The position numbers and the translations under genes were made by a program. The notes under the pieces were generated by a model that saw only the letters and a list, made by a program, of their open reading frames with translations, was not told the origin of the DNA and did no database searches. Source: SHVO01 sp964576515 (GTDB taxonomy: Bacteria > Pseudomonadota > Alphaproteobacteria > Rhodospirillales > Rhodospirillaceae). Taken from it: a DNA stretch of 64,000 nt. The stretch lies in assembly GCA_964576515.1 (NCBI GenBank), contig CAZNUW010000004.1:62001-126000 (forward strand), written 5' to 3'. Below are positions 27,237 to 35,213 of this stretch, piece by piece; the first letter of the stretch is position 1, and each line of letters starts with the position of its first letter.

Positions 27237-28366
27237 CCGGGAAGTTCGGATTTACGGTTCTGGCCCGTGACGGCGCGGCGCGCCTCGGCAAGCTCGTCAC
27301 CGCGCACGGCGCGGTCGACACGCCCGTGTTCATGCCGGTCGGCACCGCCGCCACGGTCAAGGCGATGTTCCCCGAACAGGTGGCGGCGACGGGATCGCAG
27401 ATGATCCTCGCCAATACGTATCATCTCATGCTGCGTCCCGGCGTCGAACGCATCGCGCGCTTCGGCGGCGTCCGGCAGTTCATGAAATGGCCCGGGCCGC
27501 TTCTGACGGATTCCGGCGGATTCCAGGTCATGTCGCTGTCGAAATTGCGCAAGATCACCGAGGACGGCGTCACCTTTCAGTCGCACATCGACGGCCTGAA
27601 ACACCATCTGACGCCGGAACGTTCGATCCAGATTCAGCACCGGCTCGACGCCACCGTCACCATGGCGTTCGACGAATGCACGCCGTTCCCCGCCGAGAAG
27701 GATGTGGTCGCCGAGAGTATGCAGATGTCCATGCGTTGGGCGAAGCGCTCGAAGGAGGCTTATATCGATCGCGACGGCTATGGACTGTTCGGGATCGTCC
27801 AGGGCGGAATCCATGGCGATCTGCGCGCGGAATCCGCCGCCGCGTTAAGAGACATCGGTTTCAACGGGTATGCCGTCGGCGGACTCGCGGTGGGCGAGGG
27901 GCAGGACTTGATGTTCTCGACCCTGGATGTGACCGTGCCGCATCTCCCGGAGGACGCGCCGCGCTATTTGATGGGCGTCGGCAAACCCTCCGACCTTGTG
28001 GGCGCCGTCATGCGTGGGATCGACATGTTCGATTGCGTGATGCCGACCCGTTCGGGCCGTACCGGGCAGGCTTTCACCACCCGTGGGCCCCTCAATCTGA
28101 AGAACGCCAAACACGCCGACGATCCGCGTCCTCTGGACGAGACCATCGACTGTCCGGCCAGCCGCAACTACAGCCGCGCTTACTATCATCACCTCATCCG
28201 CAGCGAGGAGATTCTAGGGATGATGCTGCTGTCGTGGCACAATGTCGCCTACTACCAGCATCTGATGCAGGGCCTGCGTGACGCCATCCGCACCCAAACA
28301 CTCGCCGATTTCGCCTCCAGGTTCGCCGCGGCCCAGGCCGCCGGCGAAGACGGCGACGGCGCCTGA
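27233..28366 (+). CDS. tgt: tRNA-guanine transglycosylase with altered zinc site
   Basis: Tgt (377 residues) exchanges guanine-34 for preQ1 in tRNAs with GUN anticodons. The catalytic blocks are intact: LLTDSGGFQVMSLSKLRKI, FGIVQGGIHGDLR, YAVGGLAVGEGQ and DMFDCVMPTRSGRTG. The C-terminal zinc-binding motif, usually CxCxxC followed by a distant His, here reads I305-D-C307-P-A-S310 before RNYSRAYYHHL, so only one of the three cysteines remains; the later His (SWHN) is kept. The nucleotides are clear (ATC and AGC codons), and neither change shifts the frame. It is in the middle of the queA-tgt-queG operon. Confidence 0.96.
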   Translation: MTGKFGFTVLARDGAARLGKLVTAHGAVDTPVFMPVGTAATVKAMFPEQVAATGSQMILANTYHLMLRPGVERIARFGGVRQFMKWPGPLLTDSGGFQVMSLSKLRKITEDGVTFQSHIDGLKHHLTPERSIQIQHRLDATVTMAFDECTPFPAEKDVVAESMQMSMRWAKRSKEAYIDRDGYGLFGIVQGGIHGDLRAESAAALRDIGFNGYAVGGLAVGEGQDLMFSTLDVTVPHLPEDAPRYLMGVGKPSDLVGAVMRGIDMFDCVMPTRSGRTGQAFTTRGPLNLKNAKHADDPRPLDETIDCPASRNYSRAYYHHLIRSEEILGMMLLSWHNVAYYQHLMQGLRDAIRTQTLADFASRFAAAQAAGEDGDGA

Positions 28367-29465
28367 CCGCGAGGCCATCCGCGCGTTCGCGCGCGGATTG
28401 GGCTTCGACGTCGTGCGGTTCGCGCGCGCGGAATCGCACGCCGCCGCGCGCGCCGATCTGGAAAGCTTCCTCGCGCAGCAGATCCACGGCGATATGGGCT
28501 GGATGGCCGCCAACGCGGACCGCCGGGCCGATCTCAAGACATTGTGGCCCGAGGTGAAAACCGCGATCGTCGTCGGGATGAATTACGGCCCGTCGCAAGA
28601 CGATCTTTTGCCACCGTCGAAGGACGCCGGCGCGATCAGCGTTTACGCGCGCAACACCGACTATCACGACGTCATCAAGAAGAAGCTGCGTCAGCTTGCG
28701 ATCTGGGTTGCCGAACAGACCGGCGCGGACGTGAAGCTTTTTGTCGACACCGCGCCTGTGATGGAGAAGCCGCTGGCGCAGAAGGCGGGCGTGGGTTGGC
28801 AGGGCAAACATACCAACCTGGTCTCGCGTGATTTCGGATCGTGGTTATTTCTCGGAGAGGTTCTGACCACGCTCGACCTCGAACCCGACGCGGATGAAAC
28901 CGATCATTGCGGGGCGTGCCGCCGCTGCCTCGATGTCTGCCCGACGCAGGCGTTTATGGGCCCCCACAAACTGGACGCCCGCAAGTGCGTTTCCTATCTC
29001 ACGATCGAGAATAAGGGGCCGATCCCGCGCGCGCTGCGCGGCCCCATTGGGAACCGCATCTACGGCTGCGACGACTGTCTGGCGGTGTGTCCGTGGAACA
29101 AATTCGCGCAAGCCTCGCGGGAGGCGGCGTTCCTGCCGCGCGCCGCACTGACGGCGCCGAAGCTCGCGGAGCTCGCCGGTCTGGACGATGCCGCGTTCCG
29201 CGCGTTTTTCACGAAGTCGCCGATCAAACGCATTGGGCGCGCGCGTTTCGTGCGCAACGTGCTGATCGCTATTGGCAATAGCGGGGAGGCGGCGCTGGCG
29301 CCCGTGGCACAAGAACGATTGCGCGATGAGTCGCCCTTGGTGCGCGGCGCCGCAGTGTGGGCGATTTCTCGCCTCGCGCCCGGGCTTTTCGGACCGCTGC
29401 GCGACGCATATGCGCCGGCCGAGGACGACGATGCCGTGCGCGAGGAGTGGGCGGCCGGAACATGA
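28278..29465 (+). CDS. queG: Epoxyqueuosine reductase
   Basis: QueG is a cobalamin- and 4Fe-4S-dependent enzyme that reduces epoxyqueuosine to queuosine in tRNA. Both ferredoxin-type clusters are present (CGACRRCLDVCPTQA and CDDCLAVCPWNKFA). The N-terminal catalytic part includes VVGMNYGP, VYARNTDYHDVIKKKL and GWQGKHTNLVSRDFGSW, and a HEAT-like C-terminus follows. The only usable start is GTG at 28278, preceded by GCAGGG; it overlaps tgt by 89 bp and gives an unusual 30-residue Pro/Ala-rich N-terminal tail before the conserved DREAIRAFARGLGFD. The total of 395 residues is slightly long. Confidence 0.94.
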   Translation: MTPSAPKHSPISPPGSPRPRPPAKTATAPDREAIRAFARGLGFDVVRFARAESHAAARADLESFLAQQIHGDMGWMAANADRRADLKTLWPEVKTAIVVGMNYGPSQDDLLPPSKDAGAISVYARNTDYHDVIKKKLRQLAIWVAEQTGADVKLFVDTAPVMEKPLAQKAGVGWQGKHTNLVSRDFGSWLFLGEVLTTLDLEPDADETDHCGACRRCLDVCPTQAFMGPHKLDARKCVSYLTIENKGPIPRALRGPIGNRIYGCDDCLAVCPWNKFAQASREAAFLPRAALTAPKLAELAGLDDAAFRAFFTKSPIKRIGRARFVRNVLIAIGNSGEAALAPVAQERLRDESPLVRGAAVWAISRLAPGLFGPLRDAYAPAEDDDAVREEWAAGT

Positions 29466-29490
29466 CGACGCTCCCCCAGGAGATTCAGCG

Positions 29491-29877
29491 TTACTGCTGA
29501 ACCGCGAGGGCGCGCGCCAATTGGCTCAAAGCTTCCTGATGCCGCTGATTGGAAATGCTTGCGAAGTTGCGCGCGAGTTCAAGGCACATGCGCTGGCGCG
29601 GGTTCATCGCCTCGTCTTCGCTGCCTTCAAGGCCTTCAAAGAAGTAGGTGATCGGCACATTGAGCACGCGGGTGATCTCGTAAAGCCGTCCGGCCGAGAT
29701 GCGGTTGATGCCGCGCTCGTACTTATGGGCTTGCTGGTAGGTAACCCCGATCATGTCGGCCATCTGCTGCTGCGAGAGGCCCAGCATGATCCGCCGTTCG
29801 CGGATTCGGGCGCCGACATGACGATCGATGGCGCTGGCGCGATTTGCCGGGGTGGCTTTGAGGGTACCGCCGTCCAT
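29491..29877 (-). CDS. XRE family helix-turn-helix regulator
   Basis: This 128-residue DNA-binding protein has one HTH_3/XRE domain at about residues 20-80 (RIRERRIMLGLSQQQMADMI, then GVTYQQAHKYERGINRISAG). A short helical C-terminus follows. It belongs to the small XRE regulators abundant in Alphaproteobacteria, where one member controls its neighbours only in some cases. Targets are unknown. It converges on queG with a 25-bp gap; its promoter must lie in the 201-bp spacer before phaR. Confidence 0.9.
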   Translation of the reverse strand: MDGGTLKATPANRASAIDRHVGARIRERRIMLGLSQQQMADMIGVTYQQAHKYERGINRISAGRLYEITRVLNVPITYFFEGLEGSEDEAMNPRQRMCLELARNFASISNQRHQEALSQLARALAVQQ

Positions 29878-30078
29878 TTTTTGCTTTTCCCAACCTAAGG
29901 TGCAGTTTTCGCAGGGTTTTTTAAACCCCAGCTCCCGTTGGCCCCGTTTCTTGCCGGTTCCAATACTGCTGATTGTAAAAAGCGGTCTAGGCGAATACCC
30001 GCAGTTTCTTGTGAAAAATTGTTATCTCGCGTTATGCGATTGTTAAAAACGCGGGGGTTTTGTTACGAAATCGAACCT

Positions 30079-30669
30079 CTACTCCCGGTCTTTAACCAAC
30101 TTCGCCAACTGCGCCTGCATTTCGTTGAGCTGCGCCTTCAGGTCGTCGATGTTTTCGCCCTTGGGCTTGTCGTCGGTCGCGGCCGGTTTCCCCGCGCCCG
30201 GCGCCTGGCCGAACGGGTTCAGCATCTTCATCGCGTTCTCGAACATCGCCATGTTCTGGCGGCCCATCTGTTCAAGCTGATCCATCGGGAAGATGCCGCG
30301 GAACGCTTCGGTCATTGCTTTGCGCATGTGCGTTTCGTTCTGCGAGAACTGCTCCATGCTGGTCTCGAGATAGCGCGGCAGAAGGCCGCCCAACGAGTCG
30401 CCGTAGAATCCGATGATCTGGCGCAGGAACTTGATCGGCAGGAGGTTCTGGCCCTTGGCCTCTTGCTCGACAATGATCTGGGTCAGGACGCTGCGGGTGA
30501 TGTCTTCGCCCGTGCGCGCGTCGGTGACGACGAACTCGGTCCCGGCCTTGATCATTTCGGCCAGGTGGTCGAGCGTCACGTACGTCGATGTCGCGGTATT
30601 ATAAAGCCTGCGGTTCGCATACTTTTTTATGACAACAGGCGTTCCCGCGGCGTCGTTGTGCTCTGCCAT
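30079..30669 (-). CDS. phaR: Polyhydroxyalkanoate synthesis repressor PhaR
   Basis: PhaR (196 residues) represses PHA genes and is released by binding to PHA polymer. The diagnostic N-terminal DNA-binding domain is present (VIKKYANRRLYNTATSTYVT, LDHLAEMIKAG), followed by the PHB-accumulation regulatory region (ITRSVLTQIIVEQEAKG, FLRQIIGFYGDSLGG). The C-terminal tail is coiled-coil-like (IDDLKAQLNEMQAQLAKL). The ATG has a GGGACG site. It is divergent from the PHA-synthase-like genes, with a strong TGC-N3-GCA inverted repeat in the shared 147-bp spacer, consistent with autoregulation plus control of the synthase. Confidence 0.95.
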   Translation of the reverse strand: MAEHNDAAGTPVVIKKYANRRLYNTATSTYVTLDHLAEMIKAGTEFVVTDARTGEDITRSVLTQIIVEQEAKGQNLLPIKFLRQIIGFYGDSLGGLLPRYLETSMEQFSQNETHMRKAMTEAFRGIFPMDQLEQMGRQNMAMFENAMKMLNPFGQAPGAGKPAATDDKPKGENIDDLKAQLNEMQAQLAKLVKDRE

Positions 30670-30757
30670 ATTCGTCCCTACGTCCCCTTACCGGCGTGCC
30701 CGGGAATGACCAACCTGTCTCCCGCCCCCCGGCACGCGACAAAACCGAAAAATAGCT

Positions 30758-30776
30758 TATTGTGCTATGCACAATA
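30758..30776. promoter_or_regulatory. Candidate PhaR operator
   Basis: TATTGTGC-TAT-GCACAATA is a perfect 8-bp inverted repeat with the TGC-N3-GCA core reported for PhaR sites in Paracoccus and Rhodobacter (from memory). A second nested repeat, GTGCTAT-N5-ATAGCAC (30762-30780), overlaps it. It lies between divergent phaR and the PHA-synthase-like operon. Confidence 0.65.
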
Positions 30777-30816
30777 GCACACAAGCGCATCGCCAAAACA
30801 ACCCGGGAAAGCCCGC

Positions 30817-31212
30817 GTGACCAAAGAAAACCCAAGCCCGCCCGACTTTGATGCGTTGGCGAAACGATATCTGGACCTCTGGCAGGAGCAGATCGCCAAG
30901 CTGGCCAAGGACCCGGCGCAGATGAGCGATGCCGCAACCGCTTGGTCCCAAATGGCGTCTTCCATGATGAAAGGCGTCTCCGCCCCCACTCCATTCATGG
31001 CCCCCGCCCATGCCTCCAGCCCGTACAGCGCCGCAACCGCGGATCGGACCGCGCCCGCTTCCTCTCCACGTGGCGTTGGAGGGGTGGATCCTGTCGACCT
31101 CCTTCGCCGGCTTGATGACATCGAGCGGCGCCTCGCCCTTCTCGAAGCCAAACCCGCTCGGAAGCGATCCGGCGCTGCAAGTCGCGGCCGAGGCGCTGGG
31201 GATAAGCCCTGA
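30817..31212 (+). CDS. Small PHA-synthase partner-like protein
   Basis: The 131-residue protein starts at GTG 30817. It has an amphipathic N-terminal helix region (FDALAKRYLDLWQEQIAKLA, then DPAQMSDAATAWSQMASSMM), a Pro/Ser/Ala linker and a short C-terminal coiled coil (LLRRLDDIERRLALLEAKP) with a basic tail. The N-terminal YLDLWQEQ-type helix and the coiled coil resemble the non-catalytic subunits (PhaE of class III, PhaR of class IV) that activate short PHA synthases, but it is shorter than those. Its last 203 bp overlap, in another frame, the start of the PhaC-like gene. The proposed function rests on features and context, not on a recognised domain. Confidence 0.65.
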   Translation: MTKENPSPPDFDALAKRYLDLWQEQIAKLAKDPAQMSDAATAWSQMASSMMKGVSAPTPFMAPAHASSPYSAATADRTAPASSPRGVGGVDPVDLLRRLDDIERRLALLEAKPARKRSGAASRGRGAGDKP

Positions 31213-32278
31213 GACGGCCGCCGGGCCCTGGCAAAGCCATATCGATCCGCCGCGTTTCCTAGACGCCGTCACGCGCGAGTCCATAGCGCGCATGGACCGC
31301 TTCATGGCCGGTGTCCGGGCCTATCAAACCCACCCGCATCGCCGCGCTTTGGAGCCGCTTCCGGCCGTCTGGCGGCGCGGTGCGGCCGTGCTGCGAAACG
31401 TTACAGGCGGCAAAGGGCCCGCCGTCCTGTATGTGCCCTCGCTCGTCAATCGCGCCTATATCCTGGATCTCGCGGAAGATCGGAGCTTGATGCGCGCCAC
31501 CGCCGCTGCAGGGCTCGACGCCTTCCTGCTCGATTGGGGCGAGCCCACGGCGGCGGAACTCGCCTTCACCATGACCGACTATGTGGAAGGCGTGCTGATT
31601 CCGGCGATGGAAGACATCGTGCGCAGAACCGGCGGTCCTGTTCGCCTTGCGGGGTATTGCATGGGCGGCACGCTTGCGGCCGCGGCGGCGGTGCTGCGCC
31701 CCGATCTGGTCGGGCGTCTTGCCCTCCTGGCGGCTCCTTGGGATTTCCATACGGAGAGCGCCGCCGCACGCGCGCTGATGAAGGCGATGGAGATTCCGCT
31801 TTCCATAATGATCGCGGCCGAGGGCGAAGCCTCGATTGATCTCTTGCAGGCCTTATTCGCGGCGCTGGATCCGACGTTGGCTGGACGGAAGTTCCGGAGC
31901 TTCGCGGGGGTGGCTCCGGCATCGGAGGAGGCCCGCCGATTCATCGAACTGGAAGACTGGTTGAACGAGGGTGTCCCGGTCGCGGCGCCGGTGATGAAGG
32001 ATGTGCTTGTGTCGTGGTATGGCGCGAACGATCCCGCGCGCGGCGCGTGGCGTGTGGCCGATACGGTCATCGACCCCGTCCGTATCGGCGCGCCGACGCT
32101 GGCGCTTATTCCGGGGCAGGACCGTATCGTTCCGCCGTTGTCGGCGCGCGCGCTGGCCGACGCGATCCCGGGTGCGCAGGCGCGCGATGTCCCTTTCGGT
32201 CATATCGGCATGATCGCGGGCGGTTCGGCGCCGCGGCGGGTTTACGCGCCGCTGATCGAATGGTTGCGTTCGACCTGA
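31010..32278 (+). CDS. PhaC-like alpha/beta hydrolase (short PHA synthase candidate)
   Basis: The 422-residue protein has the PHA-synthase-type nucleophile elbow GYCMGG (Cys instead of Ser), the acidic residue in LIPGQDRIVPP and the His in PFGHIGMIAGG. VLYVPSLVNRAYILDL and AFLLDWGEP are typical of PhaC. It is shorter than class I synthases (about 590) and closer to class III/IV sizes. The N-terminal block RIGPRPLPLHVALEGW looks conserved with related proteins, so translation should begin at or near ATG 31010, inside the previous gene in another frame. The last 37 bp overlap the convergent MATE gene. Polymerase versus depolymerase or hydrolase activity is not proven by sequence. Confidence 0.82.
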   Translation: MPPARTAPQPRIGPRPLPLHVALEGWILSTSFAGLMTSSGASPFSKPNPLGSDPALQVAAEALGISPETAAGPWQSHIDPPRFLDAVTRESIARMDRFMAGVRAYQTHPHRRALEPLPAVWRRGAAVLRNVTGGKGPAVLYVPSLVNRAYILDLAEDRSLMRATAAAGLDAFLLDWGEPTAAELAFTMTDYVEGVLIPAMEDIVRRTGGPVRLAGYCMGGTLAAAAAVLRPDLVGRLALLAAPWDFHTESAAARALMKAMEIPLSIMIAAEGEASIDLLQALFAALDPTLAGRKFRSFAGVAPASEEARRFIELEDWLNEGVPVAAPVMKDVLVSWYGANDPARGAWRVADTVIDPVRIGAPTLALIPGQDRIVPPLSARALADAIPGAQARDVPFGHIGMIAGGSAPRRVYAPLIEWLRST

Positions 32279-33624
32279 TGGCTCAGCCGCCAGAAGCGTG
32301 ACCCGAGCAGGGCTGTCGCCGTCATGAGACCGATGGCCAATCCCCACCAGACGCCTGGCGGACCCGCGCCGAGATGGAAACCGAGCACCCACGCCACCGG
32401 AAAACCGACACCCCAGTAGCTGAAGGCCGCCAGCACCATGGGAACGCGGGTGTCCTTGTAGCCGCGCAGTGCGCCCGCCGCGATCACTTGTGCGCCGTCG
32501 AACACCTGGAAGGCCGCGCCCACGGCGAGGAGCCCGACAACCATCGCGATGACCTCGGCGTCCGAAGGGACGGCTGGATCAAGATTGAACAGGAACGCCA
32601 GTTGGCGGGGAACCGCCAGGAACATGATCGCCGCCATGATCATGAACCCGATTCCAAGCATAAAGGCGACGAGGCCCGCGCGCCGCGCCGAGGCGGGTTG
32701 CAACGCGCCCAGATGAAAACCGATCCGCACGTTCACGGCTTGCGAGATCGCCATGGGCACCATGAAAGTAACGGAGGCGATGCTGATGGCGACTTGATGG
32801 GCCGCCAGCGCGGTATTGCCGAGCACGCCGATCATCAGACCGCCCGCGGCGAACAATAGCAGTTCGACGGCCACGGTCGCGGCAATCGGCCAGCCCATAT
32901 GGAACATCTCGCGCACGATCGCCCAGTCGATGGACCCCGCGAAAAGATGAGCCCGCATGGCGGTCTGACCGCGGATGATCAGCGCGGTCGCCGCGGCCAT
33001 GATCCACAGCGCGATGGCGCTGGCGGTCGCTGAACCGAGGTAGCCCATGTTCGGCAGCCCCCAGGCGCCGTGCAGAAGGCCGTAATTCAGGAACCCGTTG
33101 AGCAGCAGCGCCGCGAGAGTCACGGCCATCACCACGTGCGGATGATTGATCGCGGCGAGGTAGTTGCGCTGCGTCGCGAGGAAAAGGCTGGCCGGCGCGC
33201 CCAACAGCAGGATGCGTTCGTAGGCGCCGACATCGCGGGCCAGTTGAGCCGGTTCACCCAGCGCGAGAAGGATCGGCTCCAGGAACGCGAGCACCGCCAT
33301 CACCGGAACGGCGGCGAACAGCGCGAGTATGGTGCCGGCCCGAAAGATCGGTGAAATCCGCGCGACGTGGCCGGAGCCGCGCGCATGCGCAATCAGCACG
33401 CCGACGCCGGTCATGGCGCTTTGCATGATGGCGGTTGTCGTGAAGAAAAGGCTGGCGCCCAAGCCACCGGCGGCCAATGCGTCCCGGCCCAGGGATCCCA
33501 ATAGAATCGTATCGGTGAGGCCCATGCCCATCTGGGCGACGGCGGCGGCGGCCAACGGCGTCGCGAGACGCAAGGTCGCGCCGGTTTCCTGTCGAAAGCT
33601 TATGGGGGCGGCGGAGATGGTCAT
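32242..33624 (-). CDS. MATE family multidrug efflux transporter (NorM-like)
   Basis: The 460-residue inner-membrane protein has about twelve helices in two related halves. The N-terminal segment has LATPLAAAAVAQMGMGLTDTIL, a typical MATE motif. Later come YLGSATASAIALW and MVPMAISQAVNVRIGFHLG, the second-half equivalent. Members export cationic drugs or metabolites in exchange for Na+ or H+. The ATG at 33624 follows the dimension of the family (450-460 residues). It sits between the two PHA gene groups on the opposite strand, with no obvious functional tie. Confidence 0.92.
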   Translation of the reverse strand: MTISAAPISFRQETGATLRLATPLAAAAVAQMGMGLTDTILLGSLGRDALAAGGLGASLFFTTTAIMQSAMTGVGVLIAHARGSGHVARISPIFRAGTILALFAAVPVMAVLAFLEPILLALGEPAQLARDVGAYERILLLGAPASLFLATQRNYLAAINHPHVVMAVTLAALLLNGFLNYGLLHGAWGLPNMGYLGSATASAIALWIMAAATALIIRGQTAMRAHLFAGSIDWAIVREMFHMGWPIAATVAVELLLFAAGGLMIGVLGNTALAAHQVAISIASVTFMVPMAISQAVNVRIGFHLGALQPASARRAGLVAFMLGIGFMIMAAIMFLAVPRQLAFLFNLDPAVPSDAEVIAMVVGLLAVGAAFQVFDGAQVIAAGALRGYKDTRVPMVLAAFSYWGVGFPVAWVLGFHLGAGPPGVWWGLAIGLMTATALLGSRFWRLSHQVERNHSISGA

Positions 33625-33698
33625 GAGAGCCGGTCACGCGAGGGCAGGCGGGCATACGCAAGACGCTCGATACTGTCAATGTCGGCGCCCGACAGGAC

Positions 33699-33707
33699 TG
33701 CATTGCA
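33699..33707. promoter_or_regulatory. Second TGC-N3-GCA site, upstream of phaB
   Basis: TGC-ATT-GCA lies 31 bp before the -35 hexamer of the predicted phaB promoter. It has the same core as the candidate operator between phaR and the synthase genes. It is a short motif, so chance is possible. Confidence 0.4.
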
Positions 33708-33738
33708 TTTGTGTTGCGGTGCGAAGTCCGTTGGGACT

Positions 33739-33767
33739 TTGCCTCGCGCGAAAACCGCACCTATGAT
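33739..33767 (+). promoter_or_regulatory. Predicted sigma-70 promoter of phaB
   Basis: TTGCCT (33739-33744) and TATGAT (33762-33767) are separated by 17 bp. Transcription would start near 33774, which leaves about 29 bases before the preferred ATG at 33803 and only about 5 before the alternative ATG at 33779. Confidence 0.55.
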
Positions 33768-33802
33768 CGAGTTCGGCAATGGCGAAGACGGGGAATTCAA
33801 AT

Positions 33803-34528
33803 ATGACTGCGCGCGTAGCTGTGGTGACCGGTGGAACTCGTGGCATCGGTAAGGCGATCTCTGTGGCTCTCAGCAAGGCGGGCTACCGCGTTGCCGCCAA
33901 CTACGGCGGCGATGACGCTGCCGCCAAGGCCTTCAATGTCGAGACGGGCATTCCGGTTTTTAAATTCGATGTCAGCAACTTCGAGGCTTGTAAGGCCGGT
34001 GTCGAACAGATCGCCAAGGACGTTGGCCCGATCGATGTTCTTATCAATAACGCGGGCGTCACCCGCGACGGCACCCTGCACAAAATGGATTCCAAACAGT
34101 GGCAGACCGTGATCGATACCAATCTCGGATCCTGCTTCAACATGTGCCGCCTCGTCATCGACGGCATGCGTGATCGGTCCTTCGGCCGCATCGTCAACGT
34201 CGGGTCGATCAACGGGCAGGCGGGCCAGTACGGTCAGGTGAACTACGCCGCCGCCAAGTCGGGCATTCACGGCTTCACCAAGGCCCTCGCGCAGGAAGGC
34301 GCGGGCAAGGGCATCACCGTCAACGCCATCGCGCCGGGGTATGTCGATACGGACATGGTGCGCGCCGTTCCGCCCGCCGTGCTTGAGAAGATCATCGCGC
34401 GCATTCCCGTCGGCCGTCTTGGCCGCGCCGAGGATATCGCCCGCGCCGTCATGTTCCTGATCGCCGACGACGCCGACTTCATCACCGGCTCGACCATGTC
34501 GGTCAACGGCGGCCAGCATATGTACTAA
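33803..34528 (+). CDS. phaB: Acetoacetyl-CoA reductase
   Basis: PhaB (241 residues from ATG 33803) is an NADPH-dependent short-chain dehydrogenase that makes (R)-3-hydroxybutyryl-CoA, the PHA monomer. The cofactor loop is VTGGTRGIGKAIS, the active-site segment is NVGSINGQAGQYGQVNYAAAKSG with Y148 and K152, and the C-terminus ends MSVNGGQHMY as in characterised PhaB. ATG 33803 gives the standard family length and has GGGGA upstream; ATG 33779 would add eight residues. No phaA (thiolase) is in the window. The gene is separated from phaR and the synthase-like pair by the MATE gene. Confidence 0.95.
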   Translation: MTARVAVVTGGTRGIGKAISVALSKAGYRVAANYGGDDAAAKAFNVETGIPVFKFDVSNFEACKAGVEQIAKDVGPIDVLINNAGVTRDGTLHKMDSKQWQTVIDTNLGSCFNMCRLVIDGMRDRSFGRIVNVGSINGQAGQYGQVNYAAAKSGIHGFTKALAQEGAGKGITVNAIAPGYVDTDMVRAVPPAVLEKIIARIPVGRLGRAEDIARAVMFLIADDADFITGSTMSVNGGQHMY

Positions 34529-34545
34529 GGCGCTTCCGGCGTGCC

Positions 34546-35193
34546 ATGCCCTACGCGGCGCAACTCCAGGATACGACGCAGCTCCTTTATATCTTCACGC
34601 TGCTGGGTGTCGCCGTCTTCGCGTGCAGCGGGGCGCTAGCGGCCGGTCGCCGCAATCTCGATCCGATCGGCGTGGCGGTGCTCGCGATGGTCACGGCCAC
34701 GGGCGGGGGAACGCTCCGCGACGTCTTGCTCGACCGGACGGTGTTTTGGATTCTCGACCCGACCCATATCGTCGTGTGTCTCGCCGCCGGCGCGGCGACG
34801 TGGATCTGGGTGCGATATTTCCATCCGCCCGACCGCGCGCTTCAAATCGCCGACGCCGTCGGGCTCGCGCTGTTCGCGGTGGCCGGCGCACAGATCGCCG
34901 AGGATCGCGGGCACTCCGGTCTCATCGTCGTTCTCATGGGTGCGATCACCGGATGCGCGGGCGGCCTCTTGCGCGATGTGCTGACGGCCGAAATGCCGCT
35001 CGTCTTCCGTAAGTCCGAGCTCTACGTCACGACGTGCATTGTCGGCCTCACCGCTTATGTCGCGCTGCGCCAGTTCGAGATCCATCCCGCGGTCGCAGGA
35101 GTATTAGGCGCGAGCGCCATACTGGCGCTGCGGCTCGCGTCGATCCGCTGGAACATCACGCTTCCCACCATGCGCGTGGGACCCAGCCCCTAA
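34546..35193 (+). CDS. TRIC/UPF0126 family membrane channel-like protein
   Basis: The 215-residue protein has about seven helices and two copies of the UPF0126 repeat, each with a glycine-rich kink: ATGGGTLRDVLLDRTVFWI in the first half and GCAGGLLRDVLTAEMPLVF in the second. Bacterial members are homologues of animal TRIC trimeric cation channels. The ion and physiological role here are unknown. It follows phaB by 17 bp, so read-through is possible. It ends 20 bp from the convergent glyoxalase II gene. Confidence 0.9.
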   Translation: MPYAAQLQDTTQLLYIFTLLGVAVFACSGALAAGRRNLDPIGVAVLAMVTATGGGTLRDVLLDRTVFWILDPTHIVVCLAAGAATWIWVRYFHPPDRALQIADAVGLALFAVAGAQIAEDRGHSGLIVVLMGAITGCAGGLLRDVLTAEMPLVFRKSELYVTTCIVGLTAYVALRQFEIHPAVAGVLGASAILALRLASIRWNITLPTMRVGPSP

Positions 35194-35213
35194 CGCCGTG
35201 ATCTATCGCGCCG

